A DNA stretch of 64,000 nucleotides from Sordaria brevicollis. Taxonomy: Eukaryota > Ascomycota > Sordariomycetes > Sordariales > Sordariaceae. Below the pieces are notes generated by a model. It was not told where the DNA came from and ran no database searches. It saw only the letters and a program-made list of their open reading frames with translations. A program made the translations under genes and the position numbers. Positions 23,634 through 35,646 of the stretch are shown here, piece by piece (the stretch's first letter is position 1; the number at the start of each line of letters is the position of its first letter). The stretch is taken from the NCBI GenBank assembly GCA_033439795.1, contig JAUTDP010000007.1, forward strand, positions 2,728,001-2,792,000, read 5' to 3'.

Positions 23634-25931
23634 ATGGATCAGGCCGATATACCGGCGCTGCTGGCGCGCCTCGCTAGTGACGAGGATGCCGCTCGCAAGA
23701 TGGCAGTGTTCAAGCTCCAGTCCTCGATCAACGACCCAGCTTTCGCCGACGTGTTCATCGCCTCGGGTGGCCTGGTCGTTCTGCGCCGACTGATAATGTC
23801 TACCGGTGGAAACACGTTAGCATATTCGCTGCAGAGCTTGAGCCGACTGCTCGAGGTGGACATGGGCTGGGATATCTTCGAGGGCTCCAATTCAGGAGAG
23901 CTTGTCGAGCGCGTGGTCGAACTTGTTGTTACCAACCCGCTTGTCAACATTCTACGAGGCGCCATGTCCATCTTGGTTGGCCTTGTCAGCCATTCGCAAT
24001 CGACAGCCCGCGGGGGCACATCACGCACGCCAGGCACCTTTGGCTTTAGGGCGCTCAAGCCGGCAGTCGCGGTGTACCCGCAGTTCTTCGAGCTAGTCAT
24101 TATACAGCTACAGTCGGCAGACCATGCGCTCTGTGCGAATGCCCTCATGTTGATCAACGCGCTCATACGGGATGCGGTATCCAACGACAGCGGTCCTACC
24201 TTGCTGGTGTCAAGCGCAAAGGGAAGCGTACCTCCTGGAGAGGAGTGGTCCAAATTCATTAAGAAGCTTCAAGATCTCGGTTTGATCAAGGCGGTGTACA
24301 ATCTTATGCAGAGCTCGTCTTTGCAGGACCTCGCGCACCCGCTGCTCGAATTCCAAACTCTGACGAAGGTCCTTCTCCGGAAATGGAGGTCGGTGAGGGT
24401 GGACTTGGAGCGGCCAGAACACAGGAGAGCACTGAAGGGCTTGCATCTTGCGAGCGCACCCGAGAGACGCCAGGCTAACGGGGCCATGACCACCTTATCC
24501 CCTACGGGAAGACCATCAACTGCCGCGACAATTGTAGCTGCTAGGGAAGAAGGAGACAAGGAGAACGGCGGTGAAGCTGGGGCACCAAGGAAATCCAGTC
24601 GACGACACAATCCCGAAAAATGGAGGAGGTTGGGCTTCGAGACTGAGTCGCCTGCATCCGAGTTTGATGTGGCCGGATTCCTGGGCATGATGGACCTTAC
24701 AGACTACGTGCGCAAAAATGAGGATGGGTTCCAGAAGCTGTTGCTGGAGCAGTCCAGCAGGCCGCTTAACGAACGATGCCCCGTGGCGCGGGCTAGTCTG
24801 GCCGTAACCATGATACTGTACGAGCACTTTGAGGTTGAAAAATGCGACCTGGACGATATCAGAAACGGCGGCTACTACCAGCTTATCGACGGGGGTGGCA
24901 AAACTCACGACAAACTGTTCCGCCCATTGCTCCTCCAGTGGTCACGACTACATACCGCCGGACTACATGCCTTCTTCAGGATGTGGAAAGCTACTGGGGC
25001 GACTCGATATGATTTCGACAAGGTGGCAGAGCTCGTTCGGATCTTGATTGATCAGGTGGTTGGGCAGGCCAGCAGGAACAAGGATGTACTCGAGGTTGAA
25101 GATGATTTGCACGAGTATGATTCTGGAAGGCTCCGGGAGTTGCAGATGGATCTGTTGGAGCTCTCCTTCGAGGACCAATGGGGCCCCCATCTTTTCCAGG
25201 TTCGCGAAGAACTCAAGCACGAGGCTTTGCAGTTCGTCAAAGAGCAACGTATCCGTTGTCTGTTACAAGGTTCATGGTTTTCCAAGCCTCAGCCCCATCG
25301 GTCAAACCACTCTAGGACAGAAAGCCTCAAAACAGGAGGAGATAAGGGTAGCCGGCTATATCAGCCCTGGCGGTTCGCAAAGCTTTCGCACAATAGGCGC
25401 TATCTTCACTACGCCGACTTCGCAGAGCAGACGGCACACGATCCTGGTCTGGAAGCTTTGACAGAGAAGATTGATCTGCTTTCCATCAGTTCAGTGGTGT
25501 CAAATGTCTCGAACACAGACGAGGCGGCAGGAGACTACGGAAGCCATGCGTCATCAAGCTTGACAAGCCTCAACAAGGACGCCGCAGCCAAGTCGACAAC
25601 AAAGATCACCATCTACAGCCTTGCTGAGAATTTCTCACCGGAGCTGGCCAGTCTTGCAGCTGCAGGCAAGACCAAGGAGCAGCCGATTCTGACCCTTCAT
25701 CCTCTCAACCACAGCTTGGCGTCGGAGTGGCTCGATGGTCTGCTTATGATCCTCAACCAGGCGCCTATCACGGCCGAGACTAATAAGCTCGTCACACTGG
25801 TGAGCGAGTATGGACTTAAAATACGTCTTCTTAATGTTAGGGCCGAGGCGGCCGATAATGGACCGGTTCCGGGCGCCGGTCAGGTGCCTAGTCGGGAGGG
25901 GTTGGATGAGGATTATTACTATGAGATCTGA
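23634..25931 (+). CDS. ELMO/CED-12 domain protein (Rac/Rho GEF partner)
   Basis: Uninterrupted gene of 765 aa, starting at the first ATG of the frame (CAACGATGGATC). Residues 1-260 are helical repeats of armadillo type (e.g. GGLVVLRRLIMSTGG and LAYSLQSLSRLLE). The ELMO core runs about 350-530, with CPVARASLAVTMILYEHFE near 380 and LLLQWSRLHTAGLHAFFRMW near 430. The C-terminal part (about 535-735) has the pattern of a PH domain, beginning RIRCLLQGSWF and ending with a helix that includes SEWLDGLLMIL. ELMO proteins bind DOCK-family exchange factors and direct them to Rho-family GTPases and the membrane; the budding-yeast counterpart is Lmo1 with Dck1. A Ser/Lys-rich insert around 280-340 looks disordered. 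The extreme C-terminus is acidic and Tyr-rich (DEDYYYEI). Orientation matches the next two genes but spacing is over 1 kb. Confidence 0.92.
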   Translation: MDQADIPALLARLASDEDAARKMAVFKLQSSINDPAFADVFIASGGLVVLRRLIMSTGGNTLAYSLQSLSRLLEVDMGWDIFEGSNSGELVERVVELVVTNPLVNILRGAMSILVGLVSHSQSTARGGTSRTPGTFGFRALKPAVAVYPQFFELVIIQLQSADHALCANALMLINALIRDAVSNDSGPTLLVSSAKGSVPPGEEWSKFIKKLQDLGLIKAVYNLMQSSSLQDLAHPLLEFQTLTKVLLRKWRSVRVDLERPEHRRALKGLHLASAPERRQANGAMTTLSPTGRPSTAATIVAAREEGDKENGGEAGAPRKSSRRHNPEKWRRLGFETESPASEFDVAGFLGMMDLTDYVRKNEDGFQKLLLEQSSRPLNERCPVARASLAVTMILYEHFEVEKCDLDDIRNGGYYQLIDGGGKTHDKLFRPLLLQWSRLHTAGLHAFFRMWKATGATRYDFDKVAELVRILIDQVVGQASRNKDVLEVEDDLHEYDSGRLRELQMDLLELSFEDQWGPHLFQVREELKHEALQFVKEQRIRCLLQGSWFSKPQPHRSNHSRTESLKTGGDKGSRLYQPWRFAKLSHNRRYLHYADFAEQTAHDPGLEALTEKIDLLSISSVVSNVSNTDEAAGDYGSHASSSLTSLNKDAAAKSTTKITIYSLAENFSPELASLAAAGKTKEQPILTLHPLNHSLASEWLDGLLMILNQAPITAETNKLVTLVSEYGLKIRLLNVRAEAADNGPVPGAGQVPSREGLDEDYYYEI

Positions 25932-27302
25932 TAGACGGGTCTGTCCCCCGTTCTCACTGATCGTGCGGCCTCTCCCTTCTATGATACCGAAGCAAAGTTC
26001 TTTGCTTCCCCTTTGGACATGCGTCTTTCTGTCGGGACTCACACGCACTTCGTTCTGTTCCATCTTCATTTCTCCGTTTTCAGAAACAACCTTCCATGTT
26101 ATTATACCCAAAATCTTTTTATGTTTCTTCCGACTTTTTCTTACATTCCCTTTTCTACTCTACTTTCTGGGCGGAGCTTTCAAATTCTTGGTGGTTGAGC
26201 ATACTGTACTATACAATAGTATTATTTACTAAAGGATAATTTTGATGGCCGCAGTCCGTCCCCTCGTATTGCCTTCTGGCAGATGCTTGTGCTGTACCGC
26301 AAAGACTTAGTCTCTTCCACAGAACCTCCGTCCACGGCGCTCAGCGGACCCACCCCACAAAATGTGGGTCTCCCTCACCGCAGAAAAGGGGGGGTGGGGT
26401 TCGGAGGTTAGTGGGTTTGAGAACTGAGACTAGCAAAGACTTGGGGCCTTGATATCCCACTAGCGACCAAATATCCACTGTTATTGTTGAGGCTTCACTA
26501 GCACCCTACTGTTCGAAATCCTTCTAATGATCCATGCCCTGAGGCACCTCAGCCATAGGCTCGAAGAAATAGATCATGCCAGGTAGTCATCGACGGGTCA
26601 ATTTTTTTGCGGCATGTTTGTGAAGTACGTATCGTTTGTTGTTCAAACATCCGGGTCCAGACCACGAGGACGGGAACGGTGGGGCGTGCCCCTGATTTTC
26701 ATCTGCTGTAGCTGACGCACGTGGCTGTCGAGGTACCTTGGTTGCAGCTTCCTATAGAGCCTATAGCGAGATCTTATCAGCGCGGGAGGAATATTGTTAG
26801 TGAAAACCAGCTTCTCACACTAGTTATACGTCGTCGGCAGCTCTTGTATCTAACAGAGAGCTCGGATAGCTGATTAGAGGTTGCATCGGGCTTTTATGCG
26901 GCTCATATGATCGGATGGCACATGCCAGTCGATTCCACTTCCTTGTTGCGTCATTGTTCTTCATTTGATCTCGACAACAACGGCCTTTGTTCATCGTTTG
27001 TCTTGGAAGTATCGGGAATTTCAAAGACCGGGTCGTTTGAAATCGCATTCACACTTGTCGCTCTACTCGTCTTTGAATCATCAACAGTCATCATTTTCAT
27101 CATCTCTCGTATAGCATCGACGAGGTATTTCCACCGCGGCATCAAGGACAATGTCCATCATTGGGCCTTAGCAACACTGAATATAACTGAGGTATCCGGG
27201 GGCATGCAGCCCCCCTTCAAACTTGAAGCTCAACCACCAAGACCAAATCCGATCAAAGGAGGGACGCTCGTATAGCGTCTCGAGGCGTGCGCGGCTTAAA
27301 CC
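25932..27302. other. intergenic with a small transposon insertion
   Basis: This holds the 3' UTR of the ELMO gene, a 125-bp Mutator-like element (26308-26432) and the leader of the GRF zinc-finger gene. Other frames, such as 26907-27275 (+), have no motif. No further gene is supported. Confidence 0.6.
26308..26432. mobile_element. Mutator-like MITE, short copy (125 bp) with 9-bp target duplication
   Basis: The element starts TAGTCTCTTCCACAGAACCT and ends GAACTGAGACTA. It is flanked by identical GCAAAGACT at 26299-26307 and 26433-26441. Its left 65 bp match the left end of the 908-bp element at 6458 and its right 60 bp match that element's right end, with few changes. The roughly 780 bp between are missing, so this is an internal-deletion derivative. 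Short derivatives with intact ends are typical of MITEs moved by a transposase from elsewhere. It shows no RIP signature, as expected of something far shorter than the usual RIP length threshold. Confidence 0.88.
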
Positions 27303-28655
27303 ATGGGTAACGGGTTCTTCAAACATCCTCACCCTGGACACTTTAACAAAGAAGAACAGAGATGGTACTGTGAGTACTTAACTGACGGAAGAACACCAAA
27401 TCTTCCGAAACTTGTCAAGGAAGTCAATCGCTTATCCAGCTAGGTACTGACATACATCGCAGGCAGCTGTTTGAACGGCCCGCAGCCAGCAATCAAACTC
27501 CAAGTCAAGAAGGAGGGACCTAACAAGGGCAGGTATTTCTACACGTGCCGAGAACCAAAGGATCCTGGAGCCATCCCGGGCCAGTGCGGATTTTGGCTTT
27601 GGGAGGACAGAGCAAAGGAGAGGGAGAAGGAGGCAGAGTCGAGACCGGTGCAGCGGCGGTCTAACTGCATGCCGGACTTGAGACAGCGGATACCGAGACT
27701 TCCTTGGTTCCCCCCTTACGGCGAAGGCTGGGGTTTTGTCGACGATCCTTACTACGATAATTGGGAAAATCCCGCTGCAAGTGCCGACGACAGGAGCAGT
27801 GTGAAGGTGAAGGAGGAAGACACGGACGACCAAGCAGGAGGTTTATCTGCGATGAGGTCCCCCGGAAGGAAACGTCCAGCTGCGGCTGCTACCATAGTCG
27901 AGGAAGATTACGGCGACTTCGAGCCGGACTTGGAAAGGCAACTGGTTCAGATCGTGGATTCGAGTCCTCTTCGCCCGAGTCAACAACTTCGCAGGGCAGG
28001 GGACGCCCCAGTCCCGGCGCCCGTCTTATCACAAGTTCGAACAGGCAACGCAACCATGACGGCGGTGCAACAACCCGGCACCCACACTCCGAGCCCTCAG
28101 AGGACGTATGATGTCTCTGCGTCGATGCTTACCCCGACCTCACGAGGAAACTCATCAAGTGCGGCGGCCGAACCCGGCCCGACAAAACGCATCAAGTTCG
28201 ACGCCAGGCAACCAGCCACTACAACAAGAGCATCAACTTCTTCAACAACTTCTAGTCAAACCCTACCTCGCTCCCTTCAAACTACCCCAACAGCAAATCG
28301 ACTCTCCACGACAACGGGGCCAGGGCCGGGCGACGACTACCAAATCACCACCGAGATCCTGGGCATCCTCTCAAACGAAAGACAAGTCTCCAACGCAACT
28401 CGCCAAGTCATTCGCGACAAGCTCAACACTTATGCTTTGCGCATGCGCGGCGTCGAGCGAGGCCGCGATATGACGAGGGCAGCGCTCAAGGCTAAGGAAG
28501 CCAATGAGGCGGAGCTCAGGGCGAGAATCGAAGAGCTGGAGAGGGAGCGGAAGGTCGCTAATGATAAGATCAGGGCGCTCAGGGATGGGTTGGGGGAGTT
28601 GCTTGTTGATGATGTTGATAGTGGTGTTGATGCTAATCGGGGTGAGCGGTCGTAA
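27303..28655 (+). CDS. GRF-type zinc-finger protein
   Basis: Two exons, 27303-27369 and 27463-28655, total 1260 nt, 419 aa. The 93-nt intron (GTGAGT donor, CGCAG acceptor) splits the first zinc-ligand codon, and splicing restores WYCSCLNGPQP. The GRF finger covers residues 21-65: C23-x-C25, then GPNKGRYFYTC and GQCGFWLW, giving four cysteine ligands. GRF fingers bind single-stranded nucleic acid and occur in APE2, NEIL3, TOP3A and several fungal proteins with no other domain. The rest is disordered, Ser/Thr/Pro-rich. A C-terminal helix and probable coiled coil at about 335-410 (AELRARIEELERERK) suggest self-association or a partner. No nuclease or topoisomerase domain is present, so a DNA-repair role is only a family-based guess. 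The stop overlaps a GTAAGT string at 28652, so a further 3' intron cannot be excluded. Confidence 0.87.
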
Positions 28656-29714
28656 GTGCGGTACCATGACGGGAAATTTTTCACTGCTGCGAGCGCTATG
28701 GAGTTGGGTTTTACATTTCATGGAATTCCAGGTCTTTTCTCCTTCTGTTTGGTGGATAATCCCCATACATCTTTATATTGTGTCTGGGAGTTACCGTTTT
28801 CTGGCTGGGATATTTTCTATGGAGAGGTACGGGCTTTCGCGCGTTGTTATTGGGATAACTGAAAAGCACTGGGTTATCATTGCAGCGTTGCATTCGAATT
28901 GAAGAACGAGTCGAGATGATGATGATACTGCCGACTATAGTACGTTGTCTTGACATGCAAATGGAAGTTACACTTTCACACTTCCGCAATGATAATTGTT
29001 GTAGGGCAGTGATGTGGAACTGTCAGGACACGCCGAACGGGATCACGGTCATGGGGCTCAGGCGCGTTCAATTGATTGAGTCGCGTAAAAGGGTCTGGGG
29101 TGGGGCAGATTTGATCTGATACGTATGCACTTTATAACTAGCGCCGAAGTCCCTGAACGTGATGCGCGAGACTGGGGAAAAAATAAGCGGCTAGCGACCA
29201 GGGGGGCGCATCGGGTTGGGCGTTTAACCCTAACCCGGTGCCCATTTACTTTCCTATTTCGGATGACTACCTACACGACATGCCGCGTTGAAGACGCGGT
29301 TCGTCCAAGATTCCCCATAACCGTTCCCCTCTACGTCAAGTACCTAATTACATCTTAATCACCATTCTCCAACCCCCCCGACCTCTTTCGCATCTGCCAT
29401 TGCCCACCATTCTGCGCCTCTACGTGCATTCCACCTGCTTCAAGATATTCCCATTCCCCCACAGATTATTTTTTGGTCTAGGGTTGCCTTTCTTTGGGAC
29501 ACGTCTTCCCATCTTATGCCCAGTGGGGTTGTTGTATTACTCTTTAGTTGTTTCATTGCTTTTGGATTACATCCCGTACCTTGACTGACACCATCAAGCC
29601 TTACGAGATACGAAGTCACGATCGCGACGCAGCTCAGCGAATAGTTGCCCCGGTGGGAGCATGAATTAGCCGGGTTCACTATCATCATCTTCGACCTATA
29701 CACAGAACACTGAA
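28656..29714. other. intergenic between GRF and homeobox genes
   Basis: The left part is the 3' side of the GRF gene. The right part (about 29270-29714) is pyrimidine-rich and is the probable promoter and leader of the homeobox gene. Small frames (28880-29119, 29125-29358, 29400-29588, all +) have no motif. No gene is called. Confidence 0.6.
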
Positions 29715-31919
29715 ATGGACGCCATCGCTCCAACGCCCTCCACGCCCTCTCCCCAGCTTGCACGCACTGTTCCTGATCTCGTCCATGAGGGGGAACAGGA
29801 AGAGCTTGGCGGGAGCACCAATCAACCAGAACTTTCAGAACTCCCAGTGCTAAGGGTATCGGAAACTCCAGGACCGCCAGTTTCTTCACAACCGTCCGGG
29901 GATGTGGAACGGCATCCAAAGGGGAAGAGAAAGCGAACTACGTAAGTGCGGGTTAATAGGATGGGATGAAAGACTCGTTGCCAAGCCCTTCCATCCAATC
30001 TTTTTCAAAGCACATGGTGCTAACCGAACTGCCAATCTCAGAGCAACAGACAAAGCCATACTCGAGGCAGCCTACAATGCGAATCCCAAGCCCGACAAGG
30101 CAGCGCGTCAAGACATTGTCAACCGCGTCTCGTTGAACGAAAAAGAAGTTCAGGTTAGCTACGATCACGCCATCGCCAGGAATTGGGTCTAGTACATATA
30201 ACAGAGTTGAACTAATACGCACGCCAGATTTGGTTCCAAAACCGCCGACAAAACGATCGAAGGAAATCACGTCCCTTGTCTCCTCAGGAGCTAGCCGCCC
30301 TCAGATACGGCGGTATGCAAATACTGTCTTCGGACAACACCCTTCCTGTGTATACGTCCGAGCCGGAGCACACGTCGCCCATTCAAGCCGCTTCAAGCTT
30401 CGTACGGGAACACTCCTCACCTCAACAGGCTGAGTCACCTAGCCGAGTGGACGACCATGAGACCGAGCCAAATCACGAAGATGCGTCCCAGGAGGACACT
30501 CTGCCACTACCAGAACCCCAAACCCAGCCACAAGAGGAGCAACCAACCATCGCCCACTCTGTATACGCGACACCTGCCCAAAAGCAAAGACACGCCGGTG
30601 ACGACGACTCCCTCCTAATGTCTCAGCATTTGCCAAGTTCGATTGGCTACCTGTCCAACCGATGGAATCATCACACCCACGCACACTGCCTTTCAACTCC
30701 CATCAGCTTTAACCGAACAGACGATTCTTTCAACAACTTCATCCCTTCGTCATCTTCGTCTTCGACCTCTGCGCTCCGCCCGCGCCTATCGACGGGCCTG
30801 GACGGCAAGGCAGAAGTCGTCACCTCGCCACCACAAAATCCTGCGAGTCTCCCACCAGGAGAGCTGCAATCGTTCGACTCAGCACGTGGACGCAGCTATC
30901 AACGTGGTCCTAGCGAATCTCCAGTCACCTTACCACCCATTTCCACAATTACTAGCAGCCTTCCCTCGTCCCAAAGCGCTGGACCTTTGCTGCCCCGGCT
31001 TACGCGTGGGAGGTCGCGCGACGTTCATGCTTGGGAGTTCGCATGTGACGGTGAAACCCGCGAAGACGCATTGACAGTGCAAGCCAAGCACGAGAGCCGT
31101 GGCTCGGCCATCGCAGCTATCAGTCTGATACGTTCGACGAGTTCTAGCACGGGCGGCGGCAGCCCATTGCAACCAAGCAGAAGCAACAAGCGTAACGCCA
31201 GCATCAGTGGAATGACCCCTCGGGAGGACACTTCAGTCAAGAAGCCCCGGTTGATGAAAGGGTTCAGTGCCACTGGAAGGCTAGAAACGCCCAGCCACAA
31301 CAACACTTGGGCAGAAAAGAGACAGTCCCTTGCAGTACCCGACACGCCAGGGACGGATTTCAGTTACACCAAGCCCAAATCCTCCTTGTTCATCTCCCCC
31401 CAGGGCAACGAGTCCGACAAAGAGAACTGGAGTCCCGACGAGAACGGGAACCCTCGGTTCTCCTACCACCCACCTTCCTCCGCCATCCGACCCACAAACC
31501 GACGACTGCTACCCTCCGGTACTCCCTTGTCATCGTCGAATGAGTTTGAGAGAACATCGACTAATTCCCGCCGAACACCAGCCCGTCGTGGTCTAATAGA
31601 GTCAAGCCCTTCGTTCCTATTATCCGGCAACCGTGCTAACACGGCTCCTCTCTATGGCGGCGGCGGCGGTGGCAGGGGACAGTACCGCGGAGGAAAAGGA
31701 GCCCCTGAACTGAGGATCTACGAAGACTTTGCTGCCACACCGAATCAACACGACAGCCCGACCGCTTCGCGCCGCCCCCCTCCTCCTCCTCCTGCTTTCG
31801 AAGATGATGGCTTGGACGAGGTCGAGCGGTTCATGCGTGGCGAAGTTAGTCCGAGTAAGAAAGGAGATGCGGATGCGGTGGCTGGGCTACTTTCGTTGAG
31901 CCAGGGGAACTGGCGGTGA
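29715..31919 (+). CDS. Homeodomain transcription factor
   Basis: Three exons: 29715-29941, 30042-30153, 30228-31919. They sum to 2031 nt, 676 aa. The homeodomain spans about residues 72-130, built from all three exons. The basic arm KRKRTT is followed by helices ending in the recognition helix QIWFQNRRQNDRRK at 113-126. Trp, Phe, Asn and Arg occupy the invariant helix-3 places. It is a typical 60-residue homeodomain, not the three-residue-extended TALE class. The remaining 540 residues are disordered, rich in Ser, Pro, Thr and Gln, with a poly-Gly run (GGGGGGRGQ) and a poly-Pro run near the end and a short conserved-looking terminus, AGLLSLSQGNWR. Fungal homologues include Yox1-like repressors and developmental regulators; which subgroup this is cannot be told here. 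It acts as a nuclear DNA-binding protein by family inference. Confidence 0.92.
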
Positions 31920-32344
31920 TACCCGCTCGGCCTGACAGCGGTTGGATGGAACCTTTAACCCATCTGTGTCCGTTGTGTAATGTTCGCAGTAGTACCATTG
32001 AATACATCTTCTCAATGCGAGAACACTGCCCCCAGAATATCTTCCACGTCGATCTGTGCAATCTTGTGGTCGCGAATACATGCTCAAAGCGCATTTGCTT
32101 TACGTTGCTGCACACGCAATCAACATCAGCAATTTTTATCGAGCTCTTTACCCCATGTTATATCCGATATGCTTAAAAAGGTGGTCCTTGCTATTTCACC
32201 TGCATCGGGCGGAGTTCACGTTAGTGTACAGGCGTTGCAAGGGAGACAAAATAAATGAGCTCTTGCTAGGCTCACCTTGGCGGGGAAAATATGGAGAAAA
32301 TGGGAGAAGCCTGTCTTCGTTGTACTTATACACATCATGTACAC
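31920..32344. other. 3' flank of the homeobox gene up to the pogo element
   Basis: Presumed 3' UTR and spacer. Frames here are short and unconvincing. The stretch ends at the TA that flanks the transposon. Confidence 0.6.
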
Positions 32345-32346
32345 TA

Positions 32347-32434
32347 CTCGTCAGGTCTGCAAAATCGACCGGTTGACTAGCGGCGGAGCCACTAGTCAGG
32401 ACTAGCAATTCGTATACGACCAGCAATTCGTCCC
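32347..32434 (+). repeat. left terminal inverted repeat (88 bp) of the pogo/Fot1 element
   Basis: Matches the reverse complement of 35557-35644 at 85 of 88 positions. The three differences are all C/T transitions in a CpA setting, two on this arm and one on the other, which is the RIP signature. The arm contains a hairpin-capable TGACTAG...CTAGTCA and two copies of AGCAATTCGT near its inner end, which look like subterminal transposase-binding repeats. Weaker similarity (GGGTACTTCCC) continues inward. Confidence 0.95.
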
Positions 32435-34019
32435 GAGCGGGGTACTTCCCCAACCACCAATCTAATTAGTATATGCATATAGTCCACCCGGAGCCAATAA
32501 TATTTTATAAGAATATATCCGTTTTTTTTAATTGTATACAAAATCGTTGATATAACTAATATATGTACCAATACGTAAAAATATCCTTATTTACCAATAT
32601 AAAAATATAGTATTTAGTTTTATAGAATTAGAAAAAAACTAGTATATAATTGTATACTATATTTACTCTATAATATTAACTTCTTTGTAATTAGAATCCC
32701 CTCCCTCCTCTTTACTATACTCCTTATATTTTTCGTCTTCTTATATTATCTAATATCGTAAATCGTTAGGATATTATTAATTTAGGTCTTATTATAAATT
32801 AATAGGGTTATTATCGATAATTTTAATTTTTTATTTATCCTTTTTATCCTTTATAATTATAATACCCTTATTCGTTAATTACGTAATAATAACTTTATTA
32901 GCGACTAATTTCCTAACGTCGTTAAATATTTATAGAGTACGCGGCTTGGGGGGATTACTTAGCGGTTACTAATATATAGGGAGAATTATATTATATACGG
33001 TCCTATTATTACCTAACCTTATAATTTTAATATTTATAGCTTTTTAGCGTTTAATTTAGTAGTGATTTTAGCGTTTTGCCCTCTCTTTACGATATTTATT
33101 AATTAACTAATTATAGTTAGTAAATTATATTTCGTAAAGGGTGGTAAAGTTTTTAATATCCTTTTTAGGGGTTTTAAATACTCTTATTTATAATTTTTCA
33201 TTAGATATCTAAACCTTTTATATAGATATAAAGTTACTAATTTATATACGTAATACGGTCTATTTTTATTAAAGCTTTCGAGTATATATATATTCGTCCT
33301 CCTTTTTATTAAGAATAATACGTTAATATTCGTTAGTAGCGGCGTAAAGACGAATATTATTAATAATAATTATATTACTATAGCGTAATAACTGGTTAAT
33401 TATAAAGGTTTTGCGTAATACTTTTTCGATTACTTCTTTTTTATATTTACGTTTAAGCTCTACTTCTTTAATAGCTAATAGAGATAGTACGTTATTTATT
33501 TTATCCTTTTTATTTATTATATATTTAATTATTGGTAATATAAGATAATTACTTTTAATTACCGATAATAACCATTGTTTTATATACGTATCGTACTCTT
33601 TAATAGAAGGGAAATTGAATTATAGTATTATTATACTAATCTAGTTTTTAATTTATAAAGAAATTTAGCGTTTTAATATAACTAATATTAGTAAAGTAGG
33701 GAGCTCTTTAATATTATAGGTATTATTTGTAATAGAAGGACTATTTGGAATTTCTATTACTTCCCCTAATATACGAAAAACTATTCCCTATTCTTCTACC
33801 CTAAAATTAATAATATTTTATTCAATAAAGCGAGTAATATAACCTCGCCTCTATTTAATAAATTCTTCGTTAATCGACGAAGTTAATAAATCGCGTAGGT
33901 TCGAGAGAATTAAATTAGGATTGAAAGGGTATAAACCTATACGTTTCTAAATAGAAAGAATATTCTTAACTTTAAAGATTTTCTTTCTAACTTATTTAAA
34001 ACTATTAAGAAAATTTAAT

Positions 34020-34260
34020 TTAATATAATTAATATTATTAAAGGCGAGCTTTTTGCGTATATCGACTTGGTAAAAATGCTTATAAATTTAAAAAATACTT
34101 ATATTAAAAGGTTAGAGGAAGTGCGTTAAATAAGGAAGTAGAAGAAATAGGGTAACGTTATACCGCTTATATTCTCTATAAAATTCGATGGTATAATAGC
34201 TATTATAATTATTTAATATTAATACCCTTCGCTCTTCCTTATTAATAAGTTGCGAATACT
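34020..34260 (-). pseudogene. DDE transposase remnant (pogo/Fot1 family)
   Basis: One - strand frame reads RRVLILNNYNSYYTIEFYRE, then KRYNV, then a Pro/Leu segment with LTHFL-stop-PF, and later KHFYQVDIRKK. In this family the segment carries the second catalytic aspartate, in a L-D-N-H-x-S-H context, and the motif LTHxLQPLD. Here the aspartate codon reads Asn, and the Gln of the LQP motif reads TAA. Both are what C-to-T change on one strand or the other would produce. The rest of the transposase is too damaged to delimit by eye, and other frames in the block have many stops. Confidence 0.82.
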
Positions 34261-35556
34261 CTTCTTAGTATTTAAATTACTTTAAAGTATAATAATCGTC
34301 GGTATAACCTCGTAGAGATATAGTAATAATAGTACCGTCGTTAAAAGAATTGTTAATATATTTGTATATTATATTAATATTAGGAAGTAAAACGAATAGG
34401 GGGATAGTACGGTTAAATATAGAAATAAATTTAAGTATTATAATTAAGATTCTTTGGTTTGGATTAATAAATTGTACTTTTATTATTTTTAAATAAGTTT
34501 AAATAATATATGCTTTATTAAATATATTAATTCTAAATCTAAATTCATTATTATTCTAGATATTATCCCTATATACGTTATATTTAGTAATAATATTATA
34601 GAATAAATAAAAGACCTCTTTAATATTTTAGCGTATTTAGGAGGCCTTCTTAACCTAGGCTATAAATTTAATTTTAATACTATAGAATCCTTCCTTCTCT
34701 ATATAACGACGAGTTTACTTATTATTAATAAATGGGATATTTATAGAATTATCCCTATTATTATAATTGAGCTTTATTAAAGTAATAATTATTAATACTA
34801 AACGTTGAAGAGTTATTTCGATACTTATTTTGGTTAATTTAATATACTTTCGAAATAAAATTATATTTATTAATAAATATTTATATATTAATCCAAATAT
34901 ATATAGTAAAGTCCTCCTTTATAATTAATAATTTATTATACCCCTTATTATCTATTTTCGAATTCGTACCCTTATTACGACTAACGACCTATTTATAAAG
35001 TGTACGAAACGCCTTCGTAGCGTCGGCTATAATTTTGAAACCCCCGCCTTAGAATGCCTTTACGGCGGCTTGGATTCTCCCTTCTATTAATAACGTTTTT
35101 TATATATTATTAATAATATTGTATATATTAGAGGAGAGGTCGATAAGCGGCGGAAGAGGGTTGGAAGAGCCGGCGGCGGATATACGAAGTTGTTGAAGTA
35201 TAGTGCAATTGATAGAATATATAGTAAAACTAAGGCAATCCGATAGGGAAAATAAGGGAAATAGGGTAAGAAAAGGCTCGAAAGATTAATTAAAGGTGTT
35301 CGAGAGCGATTAAGATTGATTGTACGTAAAAAAAGGTATAATAATTAATTATTATTAGAGTAATTATTTTTAGAATATTAGAATCCAAAGTTTCGAATAG
35401 TTATAACGTACAAGGTTGGGTGTAAGGTTACGTATAAATGAGTGCGTCGGGTAGTGCGGGGAAATAAACGTATTGTATTTAAAAAAATATATATATGTCT
35501 AGATTTATATTAGTTTATTAGCGAAATGGCGGTGTAGGGAAGTACCCTAAGATATA

Positions 35557-35644
35557 GGGACGAATTGCTAGTCGTGTACGAATTGCTGGTCCTGACTAGT
35601 GGCTCCGCCGCTAGTCAACCGGTCGATTTTGCAGACCTGACGAG
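35557..35644 (-). repeat. right terminal inverted repeat (88 bp) of the pogo/Fot1 element
   Basis: Partner of 32347-32434, with 85 of 88 positions identical in inverted orientation. It adjoins TA at 35645-35646. It is GC-balanced and unlike the AT-rich interior that begins just inside it. Confidence 0.95.
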
Positions 35645-35646
35645 TA

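Larger units (their letters stand above)
32347..35644 (-). mobile_element. RIP-mutated pogo/Fot1-type DNA transposon
   Basis: The 3298-bp element is bounded by inverted repeats beginning CTCGTCAGGTCTGC and flanked on both sides by TA (32345-32346 and 35645-35646), the target duplication of the Tc1/mariner superfamily. Between the arms the DNA is AT-rich with CpA/TpG nearly absent, e.g. none in 33001-33060. The - strand between about 34260 and 34020 still reads as a pogo/Fot1-type DDE transposase, with stops in place of glutamines. At 3.3 kb it is longer than a usual Fot1 element (about 2 kb), so it may carry extra sequence or a nested insertion. The element is certainly dead as a protein source, but its ends look intact. 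Confidence 0.85.
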
